DNA of 23,459 nt from Bacteroidales bacterium (GCA_004552965.1 SFMU01000031.1:1-23459); one strand, 5' to 3'; positions 6,631 through 16,713 are shown, counted from the stretch's first letter. Numbers and translations are program-made. Notes: generated from the letters alone by a model not told the origin.

Positions 6631-8235
6631 CTACTCGGCAAGAGGGCGATAAGCTACCTTCATCGTGCTGAGCCTTGCCAACTGCTCTTCCATCCTGGCT
6701 ATGAAGCAATCCCAATTCTGGTCCGTCTTTTCAGTCCAGGCCTTTTCAGCCAGGGCGATCGCTCTCGGGAAGGCCATGTAATGCATCCTTGCCTCTGACG
6801 GAATGAACTCACCCCAGATGTTTCCCTGCATGCCCTTCACGAGCTTGTGCTGCTCTTCGGACAGATCTTCAGGAACGACAGCTCCTTCATAAAGGGTGCG
6901 CATGGTTTCGTTGTTCTGAGGATAATCGAAGTAGCAGTAGGTCGTAGGGCAGCAGATGACCTCGTTGCCTCCAGCGGTGGAGCGCTGGACAACATCGGCG
7001 TGATAACCCTGCCACCAGTTGACGATAGCGGTCGGCGAGACGCCACCTTCCAGAATCTCATCCCAGCCGATCAGCCTTCTTCCGTTGGCGTTGAAATACT
7101 TCTCCATCTCCTTGGTGAACCAGGACTGGAGTTCCTCAAGTCCTCCGAGGTTCTCCTTGCGGATTCTCTCCTGACAGAGAGGGCAGTTCTGCCACTTGAT
7201 ACGGCTAACCTCGTCTCCTCCGATTTCAGCATAGCCGTAAGGGAAAAGTTCGAATACTTCCTTGAATACATCCTTTGCGAACTGGATGACCTCGTCGCTT
7301 CCCAGACAGAGAGGGTCAGTCCCATCGTGGCCGCAACTGAGCCAAGGGTAGCACTGGGTCGCCATCCAATTGTGTCCCGGCATGTCGATCTCCGGCACGA
7401 CGTCGATGCCGCGGACGGCAGCATATTCGACAATCTCCCTGATGTCCTCCTGGGAATAGTACCCGCCGTACATCACCTTGCCGTCAATTTCGCGCATGTG
7501 CTCCTTCGGCAGCTTCATCGACGGATTCCTGCCGTCGATCGCGCTCTGCTCGCAAGCCTTGTCGATATATTCATTCGCAGGATCCCTCCATGCTCCCTTG
7601 CTGGTGAGGAGTGGATACTTCTTGATTTCGATTCTCCATGCCTGGGAGTCGATAAGATGCCAGTGAAACTTGGAAAACTTATAGAGCGCCATCAGGTCGA
7701 GAAGGTTCTTGGTCTCTTCAATCGAGTAGAAGTGGCGCACAGGATCGAGCATCAGGCCTCTCCATTCGTAGGCAGGCTTGTCCTCTACCTTGACGGCGGG
7801 AACTTTCCATTCGACTCCCCTCAGGAGGGACTTGCACTCTATCTGATAAGGGAGAAGCTGGCGGAGAGTGGAGATTCCGTGGATGATTCCCTTGTAGCTC
7901 GCAGATGTGATGGTGACTCCGTCCGGACCCGAGAGAAGGGTATAGCTCTCATCAAGATCGGCGGATGGGGTTGTCAGCACAAGTCTGATATCACCTTTTG
8001 TCCCCTTCTTTGTCTTGATTCCGTAGCCTGTGGCAGGAGCAAGGATTTCCTCGAGATAGCCTGCGGCAGGGGCGAGCGTTTTGTGTGAGTAACTGATCGT
8101 CAGTTCGGAAGGAAGTGTCCATGCTCCTTCATATTCAGTTACTGCTGTCGGTTTCGGGATGATGTTGACAGCTGCGCCGGCGTGGAATACTCCGACAATC
8201 AGGGCAGCGGCAAAAAGAGTGAAGATTCTTTTCAT
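6631..8235 (-). CDS. Secreted GH20 beta-N-acetylhexosaminidase
   Basis: Removes terminal beta-linked GlcNAc or GalNAc from glycans, probably in the periplasm. The 534-residue protein starts with a Sec signal peptide (MKRIFTLFAAALIVGVFHAGA; cleavage likely near residue 20-22). An N-terminal GH20b-like domain (about 24-150) precedes the catalytic barrel (about 155-505). Barrel motifs include WRGLMLDPVRHF (158-169), FHWHLIDSQAWRIEI, DVVPEIDMPGH (278-288) and the catalytic Asp341-Glu342 pair in EIGGDEVS, then GWDEILEGG (390-398). HWHLIDSQAW departs slightly from the common HWHLTDDQGW. No lipobox is seen, as there is no Cys at the cleavage site. It is a single-gene unit with its own promoter and terminator between two nitrogen operons. 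It has no SusC/D partner here, so the substrate is unknown. Confidence 0.94.
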   Translation of the reverse strand: MKRIFTLFAAALIVGVFHAGAAVNIIPKPTAVTEYEGAWTLPSELTISYSHKTLAPAAGYLEEILAPATGYGIKTKKGTKGDIRLVLTTPSADLDESYTLLSGPDGVTITSASYKGIIHGISTLRQLLPYQIECKSLLRGVEWKVPAVKVEDKPAYEWRGLMLDPVRHFYSIEETKNLLDLMALYKFSKFHWHLIDSQAWRIEIKKYPLLTSKGAWRDPANEYIDKACEQSAIDGRNPSMKLPKEHMREIDGKVMYGGYYSQEDIREIVEYAAVRGIDVVPEIDMPGHNWMATQCYPWLSCGHDGTDPLCLGSDEVIQFAKDVFKEVFELFPYGYAEIGGDEVSRIKWQNCPLCQERIRKENLGGLEELQSWFTKEMEKYFNANGRRLIGWDEILEGGVSPTAIVNWWQGYHADVVQRSTAGGNEVICCPTTYCYFDYPQNNETMRTLYEGAVVPEDLSEEQHKLVKGMQGNIWGEFIPSEARMHYMAFPRAIALAEKAWTEKTDQNWDCFIARMEEQLARLSTMKVAYRPLAE

Positions 8236-8279
8236 TTACAAGTTCTATTAATTGGTGTTTAGCGTTATCATTTCGACTG

Positions 8280-8348
8280 ACCGTGTTTCCGGTCGGATTA
8301 AACCGTGGACCGAACCGTGTTTCAAGTCCAGCTTAACCATGTCTCACG
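8280..8348. repeat. Imperfect short repeats in the GH20 5' leader
   Basis: A 22-nt unit ACCGTGTTTCCGGTCGGATT(AA) at 8280-8301 recurs in altered form at 8314-8335 (ACCGTGTTTCAAGTCCAGCT(TA)). Shorter relatives ACCGTGGACCGA (8302-8313) and ACCATGTCTCACG (8336-8348) follow each unit. They lie in the predicted untranslated leader of the GH20 transcript. I see no recognised riboswitch. Confidence 0.5.
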
Positions 8349-8358
8349 TAAGGAAGAA

Positions 8359-8390
8359 CAATATTATGAAAAATATGGTTCTTTAGCAAA
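8359..8390 (-). promoter_or_regulatory. Probable promoter of the GH20 gene
   Basis: On the minus strand TTTG (8390-8387), 20 nt, then TAATATTG (8366-8359), one mismatch from TAnnTTTG. Transcription would begin near 8352, giving a 5' leader of about 115 nt. Confidence 0.5.
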
Positions 8391-8429
8391 TGCTGCGTCC
8401 GAGAAATCGCTGTCATCCTCCCGATTCGG

Positions 8430-8475
8430 AAAAAAGAGTGACTGACACAGCCCCAAAAAGGCTATCAGTCACTCT
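8430..8475 (-). terminator. Terminator of the glnN-gltB-gltD operon
   Basis: On the minus strand AGAGTGACTGA (8475-8465) pairs perfectly with TCAGTCACTCT (8445-8435), an 11-bp stem followed directly by a T-run (8435-8430). It lies about 95 nt after the gltD stop. The stretch between (8476-8568) shows nothing else. Confidence 0.88.
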
Positions 8476-8568
8476 GTCTCATATAACTTCGTAAAGGCTA
8501 TTCACTGAATAGCCGGAACCGCCGCAACTATTCATAAGCCAGCACGGGCCAGCCGCTGCCCGCCGGAA

Positions 8569-9912
8569 CTACTTCCGGAGATAGGCATCGACCTGATCTG
8601 CGGTCTTCCGGCCGCTGGCGATTGCCCTGACCACAAGGCTGGCGCCCGAAGCTGCGTCTCCGGTAACGAAGACATTGTCCGCGAACTGAGGCTGCACAGG
8701 CTTCAGGAATCCCATGGCGAGGAATACGATGTCCGCCTCGATCATCTCCTTGTTGCCATCAAGCTTCATGATCGGACGTCCGCCCTCCGGATTGGGTTCC
8801 CATATGACGCCCTCGACCTCGACTGCCTTGACACGACCCTTTTCATCACCGATGAAACGGTTGGTGTTCAGAAGCCAACGGCGGTCACATCCTTCCTCGT
8901 GGCTGGAGGTAGTCTTGAGGATGACCGGCCAGTTAGGCCATGGGGTGGCAGGGTTCTGACCGACAGGAGGTTTCGGCATGATCTCGATCTGGGTAACGCT
9001 GACCGCTCCCTGACGGTGCGCGGTACCGATACAGTCCGAACCGGTGTCACCGCCACCGATAACAAGGACTTTCTTGCCCTTGCAGGTCACGGTTTCGGCC
9101 TTGGAGAATTCCTTGCCGGCAAGAATCCGGTTCTGCTGCGACAGGAGTTCCAGGGCTAGGTGAATACCTTTGAGTTTGCGTCCAGGAGCATCGAGGTCAC
9201 GGGCCTGAGGAGTTCCTGTAGCTATCACATAGGCGTCGAAGCCTTCAGGAAGGGAATTGACATCTACAGGTGAGTTGCAGACGAACTTGACTCCCTCCTT
9301 TTCCATCACATCCAGCCTCCTGTCGATGATCTTCTTGTTGAGCTTGAAGTTCGGAATGCCGTAGCGGAGGAGTCCGCCGGGAGCTTCGTTCCTGTCGAAG
9401 ACAGTCACTTCATAGCCTTTGTAGTTGAGCTGGTTGGCAGCTGCAAGACCGGACGGACCAGCACCGATGACCGCTACCTTCCTGCCGTTGCGGACAGGAT
9501 GCTCGATGGTCACGTAACCCTCGATGAAGGCTCTTTCCGCAATGGCGGCTTCATTCTCCCTGTTGGTCACAGGCTCTCCGCAAGAAAGATTCAGCACACA
9601 GGACTTCTCACAAAGGGCCGGACAGACTCTGCCGGTGAACTCGGGGAAGTCATTGGTCTTCTTGAGTATCTTGTAGGCCGTCTCCCACTCGCCCCTGTAA
9701 AGTGCATCATTCCACTCGGGATCCTTGTTGCCAAGCGGACATGCCCAGTGACAGAACGGGACTCCGCAATCCATGCAACGGCTTGCCTGCTCCTGACGGT
9801 CTTTGGTGTTCAATGTCTGTTCAACCTCTCCAAAGTCCAGGATCCGGTCATGAACAGGACGATAACCGGCCTCCTTTCGAGGCACAGTAAGAAATGCTTT
9901 AGGGTTTCCCAT
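8569..9912 (-). CDS. gltD: Glutamate synthase small (beta) subunit
   Basis: The beta subunit takes electrons from NADPH (or NADH) through FAD and Fe-S clusters and passes them to GltB for glutamate formation. The 447-residue protein has cluster-binding cysteines at 46, 49, 54 and 58 (RCMDCGVPFCHWACP) and 97, 101 and 105 (VCPALCEKSC). The FAD-binding site is GAGPSG (150-155), the NAD(P)H-binding site GGGDTG (286-291), and FVTGDAASG lies near the C-terminus. Length is near the usual 450-480. It follows gltB after 20 bp and ends the glnN-gltB-gltD operon. A strong terminator follows. Confidence 0.96.
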   Translation of the reverse strand: MGNPKAFLTVPRKEAGYRPVHDRILDFGEVEQTLNTKDRQEQASRCMDCGVPFCHWACPLGNKDPEWNDALYRGEWETAYKILKKTNDFPEFTGRVCPALCEKSCVLNLSCGEPVTNRENEAAIAERAFIEGYVTIEHPVRNGRKVAVIGAGPSGLAAANQLNYKGYEVTVFDRNEAPGGLLRYGIPNFKLNKKIIDRRLDVMEKEGVKFVCNSPVDVNSLPEGFDAYVIATGTPQARDLDAPGRKLKGIHLALELLSQQNRILAGKEFSKAETVTCKGKKVLVIGGGDTGSDCIGTAHRQGAVSVTQIEIMPKPPVGQNPATPWPNWPVILKTTSSHEEGCDRRWLLNTNRFIGDEKGRVKAVEVEGVIWEPNPEGGRPIMKLDGNKEMIEADIVFLAMGFLKPVQPQFADNVFVTGDAASGASLVVRAIASGRKTADQVDAYLRK

Positions 9913-9932
9913 AATCTTCTTTGGAATAAGGT

Positions 9933-12900
9933 TTAGAAATCGCGCTGCACTTCAGCAATCTTCTGCTTCAGTTTGGCCATCTGCTCTTCCTGCAGCACAC
10001 GCTTGTACTCGATAGGAACCACCTGTATGAACTCCTCGACATAACGGTTCCAGTCGTCAAGCATTCTCTGCGCCAGAGCGGAACCGGTGTATCGGTAGTG
10101 CTGACGTATCAGTTCGTGGAGTTCCTTGCGATAGGTCGGTTCTTCGACAAGATTGATCTCTACCATGTCCATGTTGCAGTAATAGTCGAAATCATGGTTC
10201 TTATCCCAGACATAGGCAACTCCTCCGGACATACCTGCAGCGAAGTTCCTTCCGGTGACTCCGAGCACAACGACACGTCCTCCGGTCATATATTCACAGC
10301 AGTGGTCCCCCGCGCCCTCGACTACAGCGATTGCGCCGGAGTTTCTGACAGCGAACCTCTCGCCAACGCGGCCGTTGACATACAGTTCTCCGGCAGTTGC
10401 GCCATACAGACCGGTGTTGCCGGCGATGATGTTGTCCTCAGCCACGAAATCCTCGCTCGAACGGGCAGGAGGAAGGATCGATATGCGGCCTCCTGAAAGA
10501 CCCTTTCCGAAATAGTCGTTGGATTCTCCCTCAAGCTTGATGTTCAATCCCTTGACGGCAAACGCACCGAAGGACTGGCCTGCAGAGCCCTTGAACTTGA
10601 TGTTGATGGTAGAGTCTGGAAGACCGGCCTCACCATAACGTCTGGCAATGAGTCCGGAGAGCATGGTGCCGACTGCCCTGTCCGTGTTGCGGATGGCATA
10701 ATCAAGCGTAATCTCATCCTTGTTTTCCATGGCCCCTATGCATGACTGGATGATCTGCTCATCCTTGACACCATAGACTTTGGTGAACTCTCCCCTGTCC
10801 CAGCACAGACTCCTGTCTGTCTTAGGACGGTAGAGAAGGCGGCTGAAATCAATGGTACCGGCCTTGGTGGACGGATCCCTCTGGGCAACCTCTATGAGGT
10901 CGGTACGGCCGATTATGTCCTTGAGCTTGCGGACTCCGATTTCACTGAGATATTCACGGACATTCTGCGCAAGGAAGGTGAAATAGTTGACCAGGTACTC
11001 GGCTTTTCCGAGGAATCTCCTCCTGAGTTCAGGATCCTGGGTGGCGACGCCCACCGGACAGGTGTTCGTGCTGCACTTGCGCATCATCACACAGCCAAGG
11101 ACTATCAGAGGCAGGGTTCCGAAGCTGAACTCGTCCGCTCCGAGCATCGCCATGATGACAACATCCTTGGCAGTCTTGAGCTGGCCGTCAGTCTGCAGAC
11201 GGACCTGATTGCGAAGGCCGTTGATGACAAGGGTCTGCTGAGTCTCGGCAAGACCGATTTCAGGGGATATGCCGGCGAAACGCATCGAACTGGCAGGTGA
11301 GGCTCCAGTACCGCCTTCGGCTCCGGAGATGACTATGAGGTCGGCCTTGGCCTTGGCGACACCGGCTGCAATCGTACCCACTCCGCTCTCGGCCACAAGC
11401 TTGACCGATACAGCGGCTTCAGGGTTGACGTTCTTGAGGTCGAAAATCAGCTGCGCCAGATCTTCTATCGAATAAATGTCATGGTGAGGCGGCGGCGAGA
11501 TGAGGGAAATCCCAGGTATCGCATTTCTGGTCTTTGCGATGATTTCGTTCACCTTGAAGCCAGGAAGCTGGCCACCTTCTCCAGGCTTGGCACCCTGGGC
11601 AACCTTGATCTGGATTTCTTCAGCATTGACAAGATATTCGGTGGTCACTCCGAAACGGCCGGAAGCAATCTGCTTTGTCTTGCTTGACAGACTGACTCCG
11701 TCGACCGACGAATGATAGCGGGCATTGTCCTCGCCTCCCTCGCCGGTGTTGCTCCTGGTGCCGAGCTTGTTCATCGCAAGGGCGATTGCCTCATGGGCCT
11801 CGATGCTCAGGGCACCGAAGGACATCGCTCCTGTCACGAAATGTTTGACGATGCTCTCTACAGGCTCGACCTCATCGAGAGGAACCGGCACGGCAGCCTT
11901 CCTGAAGCCCATGAAATCCCGAAGGAATATCGGAGCATCCTTCTCGTCTACCATCCTGGACCACTCCTTGAACTTCTTGTAGGAGCCCATCCTGGTGGCT
12001 ATCTGGAGGTTGGCGATGGTGTCCGGATTCCATGCATGGTGAATTCCGTCACGGCGGTAGCTGAACTGGCCGTTGTTAGGAAGGAACTCATTGATCTCAG
12101 CCGGCTTGAAAGCCTGGTCATGAAGCCGGATGGCATCAGAGGCAATGTCGCGGAGGCCGACTCCGCCGATTGTGGAAATCTCGGTTCCGAAATATGTCCG
12201 CAGAAGATCCTCGCTCAAACCTATGCTTTCGAATATCTTGGCGCCACGGTAAGAGCGGATTGTGGATATTCCCATCTTTGAGAGAATCTTCTTCAGTCCC
12301 TTGTCCACAGCCTTGATGTAATTCTTCTCCGCTGTTGCATATTCCTCCTGGATCTTGTGTTTCCTGACGAGGTCGTCAAGGACGGCGAATGTCATGTACG
12401 GACAGATCGCCGAAGCTCCGTAGCCGAGAAGAAGGGCTGCGTGCATCACTTCGCGGATTTCTCCGGATTCCACGATCAGGGCTGTCTGGACACGCTTCTG
12501 GACTGAAATCAGATAGTGGTGTACGGCACTTACGGCGAGCAGGGACGGGATAGCGGCATGAGTGGCATCCAGGTCGCGGTCGCTGATTATGATGTAGCTG
12601 ACACCGTCATCCACTGCGGCTTCGGCCTTCTTGCAAAGGTCATCGATTGCCATCTTGAGACCTGATTCACCCTTGCTGATCTCGAACAGCATCGGGAGTT
12701 TGACAGTCTTGAAGCCCTTGTAGCGGATGTTGCAGAGAATGTCGAACTCCGTGTTGGTGAGCACAGGCTGACGGAGACGGACCTTCTTGCAGTTTGACTC
12801 GTCCGGAGAAAGGATGCCGGTGCCGACTGAGCCGATATATTCGGAAAGCGACATGACGAGTTCCTCGCGGATAGGATCGATGGCCGGGTTGGTCACCTGG

Positions 12901-14417
12901 GCGAACTGCTGGCGGAAATAGTTGAAGAAGACCTGAGGGCGGTCGCTGAGGACAGCCAGAGGCGTGTCGTTACCCATCGAAGCGACAGGCTCCTGGGCAT
13001 TCACGCACATCGGGATGACCGTTCTGTCGATATCCTCCTGACCGAAGCCGAAACAGAGGAGCTTGCGCTCGTAGTCAGGCACTGAATTGCTGACATGTCT
13101 GCCACTCTTGATCTTCTCGAGCTGGATGCAGTTGGTGGAGAGCCACTGGCGGTAAGGATATTCGGAAGCCAGCTGCTCCTTGATTTCCCCGTCGTAGTAG
13201 ATCTTGCCCTCAAGGGTGTCCACAAGCAGGATCTTTCCTGGCTGGAGACGGCCCTTGGAGACGATGTCCCCAGGTTCGAAGTCCATCACTCCCACCTCGG
13301 AAGCGACCACCATCATTCCGTTTCTGGTGATGGTGTAACGGGATGGCCTCAGTCCGTTCCTGTCAAGCAGACCGCCTGCATAACGGCCGTCGGAGAACAT
13401 CAGGGCGGCAGGGCCGTCCCAAGGCTCCATCAGGATGGAGTGATATTCATAGAAAGCCTTGAGGTTTTCGCTGATCGGGTTCTTGTCGTTGAAAGACTCC
13501 GGAACGAGGATGCTCATGGCCTTCGGAAGGCTCATGCCGCTCATCACGAGAAACTCGAACGCATTGTCCAGACTGGCAGAGTCGGACATCTCCTTCTGGA
13601 GAATCGGTTTGATTTCCCTTATGTCACCAAGGATTTCGCTGGAGAGCACGCTCTCCCTCGCCTGAAACCATCCCCTGTTGCCTCGGATGGTGTTGATTTC
13701 ACCATTGTGGCACAGGAGACGGAAGGGCTGTGCAAGTTTCCACTTCGGGAATGTATTGGTCGAGAAACGTGAATGGACAAGGGCGAGACCGCTGGTGAAA
13801 TAGTTGTTGCTCAGGTCCGGATAGTATCTTCTGAGCTGTCCGGAAGTAAGCATTCCCTTGTAGATGATGTCCTTGCTCGAAAGGGAGCAGATATAGAAAT
13901 CATCGTCATCGATGCGGTTTTCAATCTTCTTGCGGATCTTGTAGAGAATCCGGTCGAAGTTCGGAAGATCTTCATCCTTGACTCCGGTGACAAAAACCTG
14001 CTTGATGTCGGGCTCCACTTCACGGGAACCGACACCCAGGGCATCCGGATTGGTCGGGACATTGCGGAGGTGCATGAGATTGAGACCGACACGCTCGATC
14101 TCCTCGATAACGACGGAGAGGATCTGCTGCTGTCGTACCGGGTCCTTCGGGAGGAAGACCAGACCGGTACCGTAGCGGCCCTTCTCGGGTACAGGGATAC
14201 CCTGGAGAAGGATGAACTCGTGAGGAATCTGAAGAAGGATTCCTGCGCCGTCTCCGGTCTTGTCGCGTGTCTCCGCCCCACGGTGCTCCATGTTCTCGAG
14301 CACCTTCAGTGCGTTGTCAACAAGCTGGTGCGTCTTTGCGCCATGTATATTGACAACCATTCCTACTCCGCACGAATCGTGCTCGTAGGAAGGTGTGTAC
14401 AATCCTTGAATATTCAT
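9933..14417 (-). CDS. gltB: Glutamate synthase large (alpha) subunit
   Basis: Transfers the amide nitrogen of glutamine to 2-oxoglutarate, giving two glutamates; it completes the GS-GOGAT cycle with GlnN. At 1494 residues it has the usual length. The N-terminal class II amidotransferase domain has its nucleophile at Cys16 after a short propeptide (SYEHDSCGVGM), with NMEHRGAETRDKTGDGAG near 42-59. The FMN-binding synthase domain includes GALSIEAHEAIA and GEGGQLPGFKV. The 3Fe-4S motif CVMMRKCSTNTC holds Cys1109, 1115 and 1120. The Gly-rich C-terminal beta-helix domain (GSAGQSFGAFAVKGL, GNTGLYGATAGELYVNGRVGERF) is present. It lies 39 bp after glnN and 20 bp before gltD. Confidence 0.97.
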   Translation of the reverse strand: MNIQGLYTPSYEHDSCGVGMVVNIHGAKTHQLVDNALKVLENMEHRGAETRDKTGDGAGILLQIPHEFILLQGIPVPEKGRYGTGLVFLPKDPVRQQQILSVVIEEIERVGLNLMHLRNVPTNPDALGVGSREVEPDIKQVFVTGVKDEDLPNFDRILYKIRKKIENRIDDDDFYICSLSSKDIIYKGMLTSGQLRRYYPDLSNNYFTSGLALVHSRFSTNTFPKWKLAQPFRLLCHNGEINTIRGNRGWFQARESVLSSEILGDIREIKPILQKEMSDSASLDNAFEFLVMSGMSLPKAMSILVPESFNDKNPISENLKAFYEYHSILMEPWDGPAALMFSDGRYAGGLLDRNGLRPSRYTITRNGMMVVASEVGVMDFEPGDIVSKGRLQPGKILLVDTLEGKIYYDGEIKEQLASEYPYRQWLSTNCIQLEKIKSGRHVSNSVPDYERKLLCFGFGQEDIDRTVIPMCVNAQEPVASMGNDTPLAVLSDRPQVFFNYFRQQFAQVTNPAIDPIREELVMSLSEYIGSVGTGILSPDESNCKKVRLRQPVLTNTEFDILCNIRYKGFKTVKLPMLFEISKGESGLKMAIDDLCKKAEAAVDDGVSYIIISDRDLDATHAAIPSLLAVSAVHHYLISVQKRVQTALIVESGEIREVMHAALLLGYGASAICPYMTFAVLDDLVRKHKIQEEYATAEKNYIKAVDKGLKKILSKMGISTIRSYRGAKIFESIGLSEDLLRTYFGTEISTIGGVGLRDIASDAIRLHDQAFKPAEINEFLPNNGQFSYRRDGIHHAWNPDTIANLQIATRMGSYKKFKEWSRMVDEKDAPIFLRDFMGFRKAAVPVPLDEVEPVESIVKHFVTGAMSFGALSIEAHEAIALAMNKLGTRSNTGEGGEDNARYHSSVDGVSLSSKTKQIASGRFGVTTEYLVNAEEIQIKVAQGAKPGEGGQLPGFKVNEIIAKTRNAIPGISLISPPPHHDIYSIEDLAQLIFDLKNVNPEAAVSVKLVAESGVGTIAAGVAKAKADLIVISGAEGGTGASPASSMRFAGISPEIGLAETQQTLVINGLRNQVRLQTDGQLKTAKDVVIMAMLGADEFSFGTLPLIVLGCVMMRKCSTNTCPVGVATQDPELRRRFLGKAEYLVNYFTFLAQNVREYLSEIGVRKLKDIIGRTDLIEVAQRDPSTKAGTIDFSRLLYRPKTDRSLCWDRGEFTKVYGVKDEQIIQSCIGAMENKDEITLDYAIRNTDRAVGTMLSGLIARRYGEAGLPDSTINIKFKGSAGQSFGAFAVKGLNIKLEGESNDYFGKGLSGGRISILPPARSSEDFVAEDNIIAGNTGLYGATAGELYVNGRVGERFAVRNSGAIAVVEGAGDHCCEYMTGGRVVVLGVTGRNFAAGMSGGVAYVWDKNHDFDYYCNMDMVEINLVEEPTYRKELHELIRQHYRYTGSALAQRMLDDWNRYVEEFIQVVPIEYKRVLQEEQMAKLKQKIAEVQRDF

Positions 14418-14456
14418 TAACTGATTCTGTGAATATGTTCTTTTGCCTGATTGGAA

Positions 14457-16646
14457 CTATCTGATAAAGAGCAGTTCGCGGTACTTTGGAAGAGGCCATG
14501 CCTCATCGTCCACGATGGTCTCGAGCTTGTCCACATGGTAACGGATGTCTTCCATCAGCGGAGCGACCGTATCGTGGTAGGCGATAGCCTTCTCTCTCTC
14601 CGAAGCAATCTTGTTGGCAACCTTGCGCGCCTCGATCATCGCATCGACCTTCTCGATGATGTATGACTCGTGCTTGCTGATCTTCTCGATGATGATGATG
14701 TTCTCTTTCGAGATCGCATCGGCCTTGTCTGCAGGGAAGATGTCCTTGACCTTGTGGACATTGTCGATGAGCATGCTCTGGTACCTTGTGACAACAGGGA
14801 TGATGTGGTTCAGGCAGAGATCGCCGAATATGCGGCTTTCGATCTGGATCTTCTTGGTGTAGGTCTCCCACTTGATCTCGTTTCTGGCTTCGAGTTCATG
14901 CCTGGAAAGGACATGGGTGGACTCGAACATCCTGATGGATGACTCTGAAAGATAGTTGTCGAAGATCTTCGGAGCCGAAGTCTCGCAGTCGAGGCCACGC
15001 TTTACGGCTTCCTGCTTCCACTCCTCGCCATAGCCGTTGCCATTGAATATGATAGGCTTGATGTAGCCGATATCCTCGCGTACCACCTTGATGATGGCGG
15101 CCTCTTTCTTCTCGCCGGCAGCGATCAGTGCATCCACACGGGACTTGAAGCTGTTGAGAGCCTCGGCAACGGCAGCATTCAAGGTCAGCATGGCGCTTGC
15201 GCAGTTTGCCTCCGAACCCACGGCGCGGAACTCGAAACGGTTGCCGGTGAAGGCGAACGGCGATGTCCTGTTGCGGTCGGTGTTGTCGATGAAGAGTTCC
15301 GGGATCGAAGGAAGGTCGAGCTTGAAGGATGTCTTGCCCTCTACGAGGAAAGAATCCAGATCCGCACTCTCGACGATGTCCAGAAGTTCGGTCACGTTCT
15401 TGCCAAGGAATGAAGAGATGATTGCAGGAGGGGCTTCGTTGGCGCCGAGACGATGGGCATTGGAAGCCGACATTATGCTCGCCTTGAGCAGACCGTTGTG
15501 GTCAAGGACGGCCTTCAGGGTCTCCACGGTGAATGTAACGAAACGGAGGTTGTCCATAGGGGTCTTGCCCGGAGCATGAAGCAGGATTCCGGTGTCGGTT
15601 GAAAGCGACCAGTTGTTGTGCTTTCCGGAACCGTTGATGCCCTTGAAAGGCTTCTCGTGAAGCAGGCAACGGAAACCATGCTTCCTTGCCACGCGCTTCA
15701 TCAGGGACATCATGAGCATGTTGTGGTCGACGGCCAGGTTGGTCTCCTCGAAGATAGGAGCAAGCTCGAACTGGTTCGGGGCCACCTCGTTGTGACGGGT
15801 CTTGCAAGGAATGCCGAGTTCGAGAGCCTGGATCTCGATGTCCTTCATGAACTCCTCGACACGTGAAGGAATGCTTCCGAAATAGTGGTCATCCATCTGC
15901 TGGTTCTTGGCGGAATCGTGTCCCATGAGGGTACGTCCTGTCATCACCATGTCGGGACGTGCAGCGTAGAGGGCCTCGTCGACAAGGAAATATTCCTGCT
16001 CCCAACCAAGGTTGCTGACAACCTTCCTGACTTCAGGGTTGAAGTACCGGGCAACAGCGGTGGCAGCCTTGTCGACTGCAAGAAGAGCCTTCTTGAGCGG
16101 CACTTTGTAGTCAAGGGCCTCACCTGTGTAGGCGATGAACACTGTCGGAATCATCAGGGTGTCCCCAAGGACGAAAACCGGAGAAGTCGGATCCCAGGCC
16201 GTGTAGCCTCTTGCCTCGAAGGTGCTTCTTATGCCTCCCGAAGGGAAGGAACTTGCATCAGGTTCCTGCTGGATCAGCAGCTTGCCGGTGAACTTCTCGA
16301 TCATTCCGCCCTTTCCGTCATGCTCGACGAAACCGTCGTGCTTTTCTGCAGTACCTTCTGTCAAAGGCTGGAACCAATGGGTGTAGTGAGTCACTCCCAG
16401 GCTGATAGCCCACTGCTTCATGCCCTCGGCAACAGCATCAGCCACAGAACGGTCAAGAGGCGCTCCATTGTCGATGACATCACACATCTTGTTGTAAGCT
16501 TCGGTCGGAAGATACTCATACATCTTCTTCTTGTTGAAGACGAACTTTCCGAAATACTCGCTTGGACGCTCTGAAGGAGCCTTCACATAGACCGGTCCGC
16601 GTTTGAAAGCCTCGTCTACTACACTGAGTCTCAATTTGGATGACAT
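14457..16646 (-). CDS. glnN: Type III glutamine synthetase
   Basis: Condenses glutamate and ammonia to glutamine with ATP; the entry point for ammonium. The 729-residue length equals that of the Bacteroides GSIII class rather than the about 470-residue GSI. GSIII signatures are QEPDASSFPSGGIRST (127-142), WEQEYF (215-220), the catalytic region HEKPFKGINGSGKHNNWSLS (330-349), and NRTSPFAFTGNRFEFRAVGS. It opens an operon with gltB and gltD. Upstream lie a promoter, a Gln/Asn-rich leader ORF and an attenuator hairpin, so I infer control by charged tRNA-Gln and tRNA-Asn. No PII or NtrC-type site is visible. The start (MSSKLRLS) lies 68 nt after the attenuator hairpin. Confidence 0.97.
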   Translation of the reverse strand: MSSKLRLSVVDEAFKRGPVYVKAPSERPSEYFGKFVFNKKKMYEYLPTEAYNKMCDVIDNGAPLDRSVADAVAEGMKQWAISLGVTHYTHWFQPLTEGTAEKHDGFVEHDGKGGMIEKFTGKLLIQQEPDASSFPSGGIRSTFEARGYTAWDPTSPVFVLGDTLMIPTVFIAYTGEALDYKVPLKKALLAVDKAATAVARYFNPEVRKVVSNLGWEQEYFLVDEALYAARPDMVMTGRTLMGHDSAKNQQMDDHYFGSIPSRVEEFMKDIEIQALELGIPCKTRHNEVAPNQFELAPIFEETNLAVDHNMLMMSLMKRVARKHGFRCLLHEKPFKGINGSGKHNNWSLSTDTGILLHAPGKTPMDNLRFVTFTVETLKAVLDHNGLLKASIMSASNAHRLGANEAPPAIISSFLGKNVTELLDIVESADLDSFLVEGKTSFKLDLPSIPELFIDNTDRNRTSPFAFTGNRFEFRAVGSEANCASAMLTLNAAVAEALNSFKSRVDALIAAGEKKEAAIIKVVREDIGYIKPIIFNGNGYGEEWKQEAVKRGLDCETSAPKIFDNYLSESSIRMFESTHVLSRHELEARNEIKWETYTKKIQIESRIFGDLCLNHIIPVVTRYQSMLIDNVHKVKDIFPADKADAISKENIIIIEKISKHESYIIEKVDAMIEARKVANKIASEREKAIAYHDTVAPLMEDIRYHVDKLETIVDDEAWPLPKYRELLFIR

Positions 16647-16713
16647 AGTACTGTTCTTTTAAGGTTTATATTATAACTACTAACTTTGGTTTTCTAAAAT
16701 ATTTTAAACGAAG

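Noticed and set aside
6503..6798. Small ORFs overlapping the region after GH20
   Set aside because: They span hairpins and the end of the GH20 gene, with no motif or ribosome-binding site.
6847..8088. 413-residue plus-strand ORF antisense to the GH20 gene
   Set aside because: Shadow of a strongly supported GH20 coding frame. Its text has no recognisable motif.
16681..16688. TAACTTTG, a perfect -7 box on the plus strand between glnN and carB
   Set aside because: No matching -33 element at the right distance. A start here would run through the whole antisense leader, while a better-placed carB promoter exists at 16976-17006.
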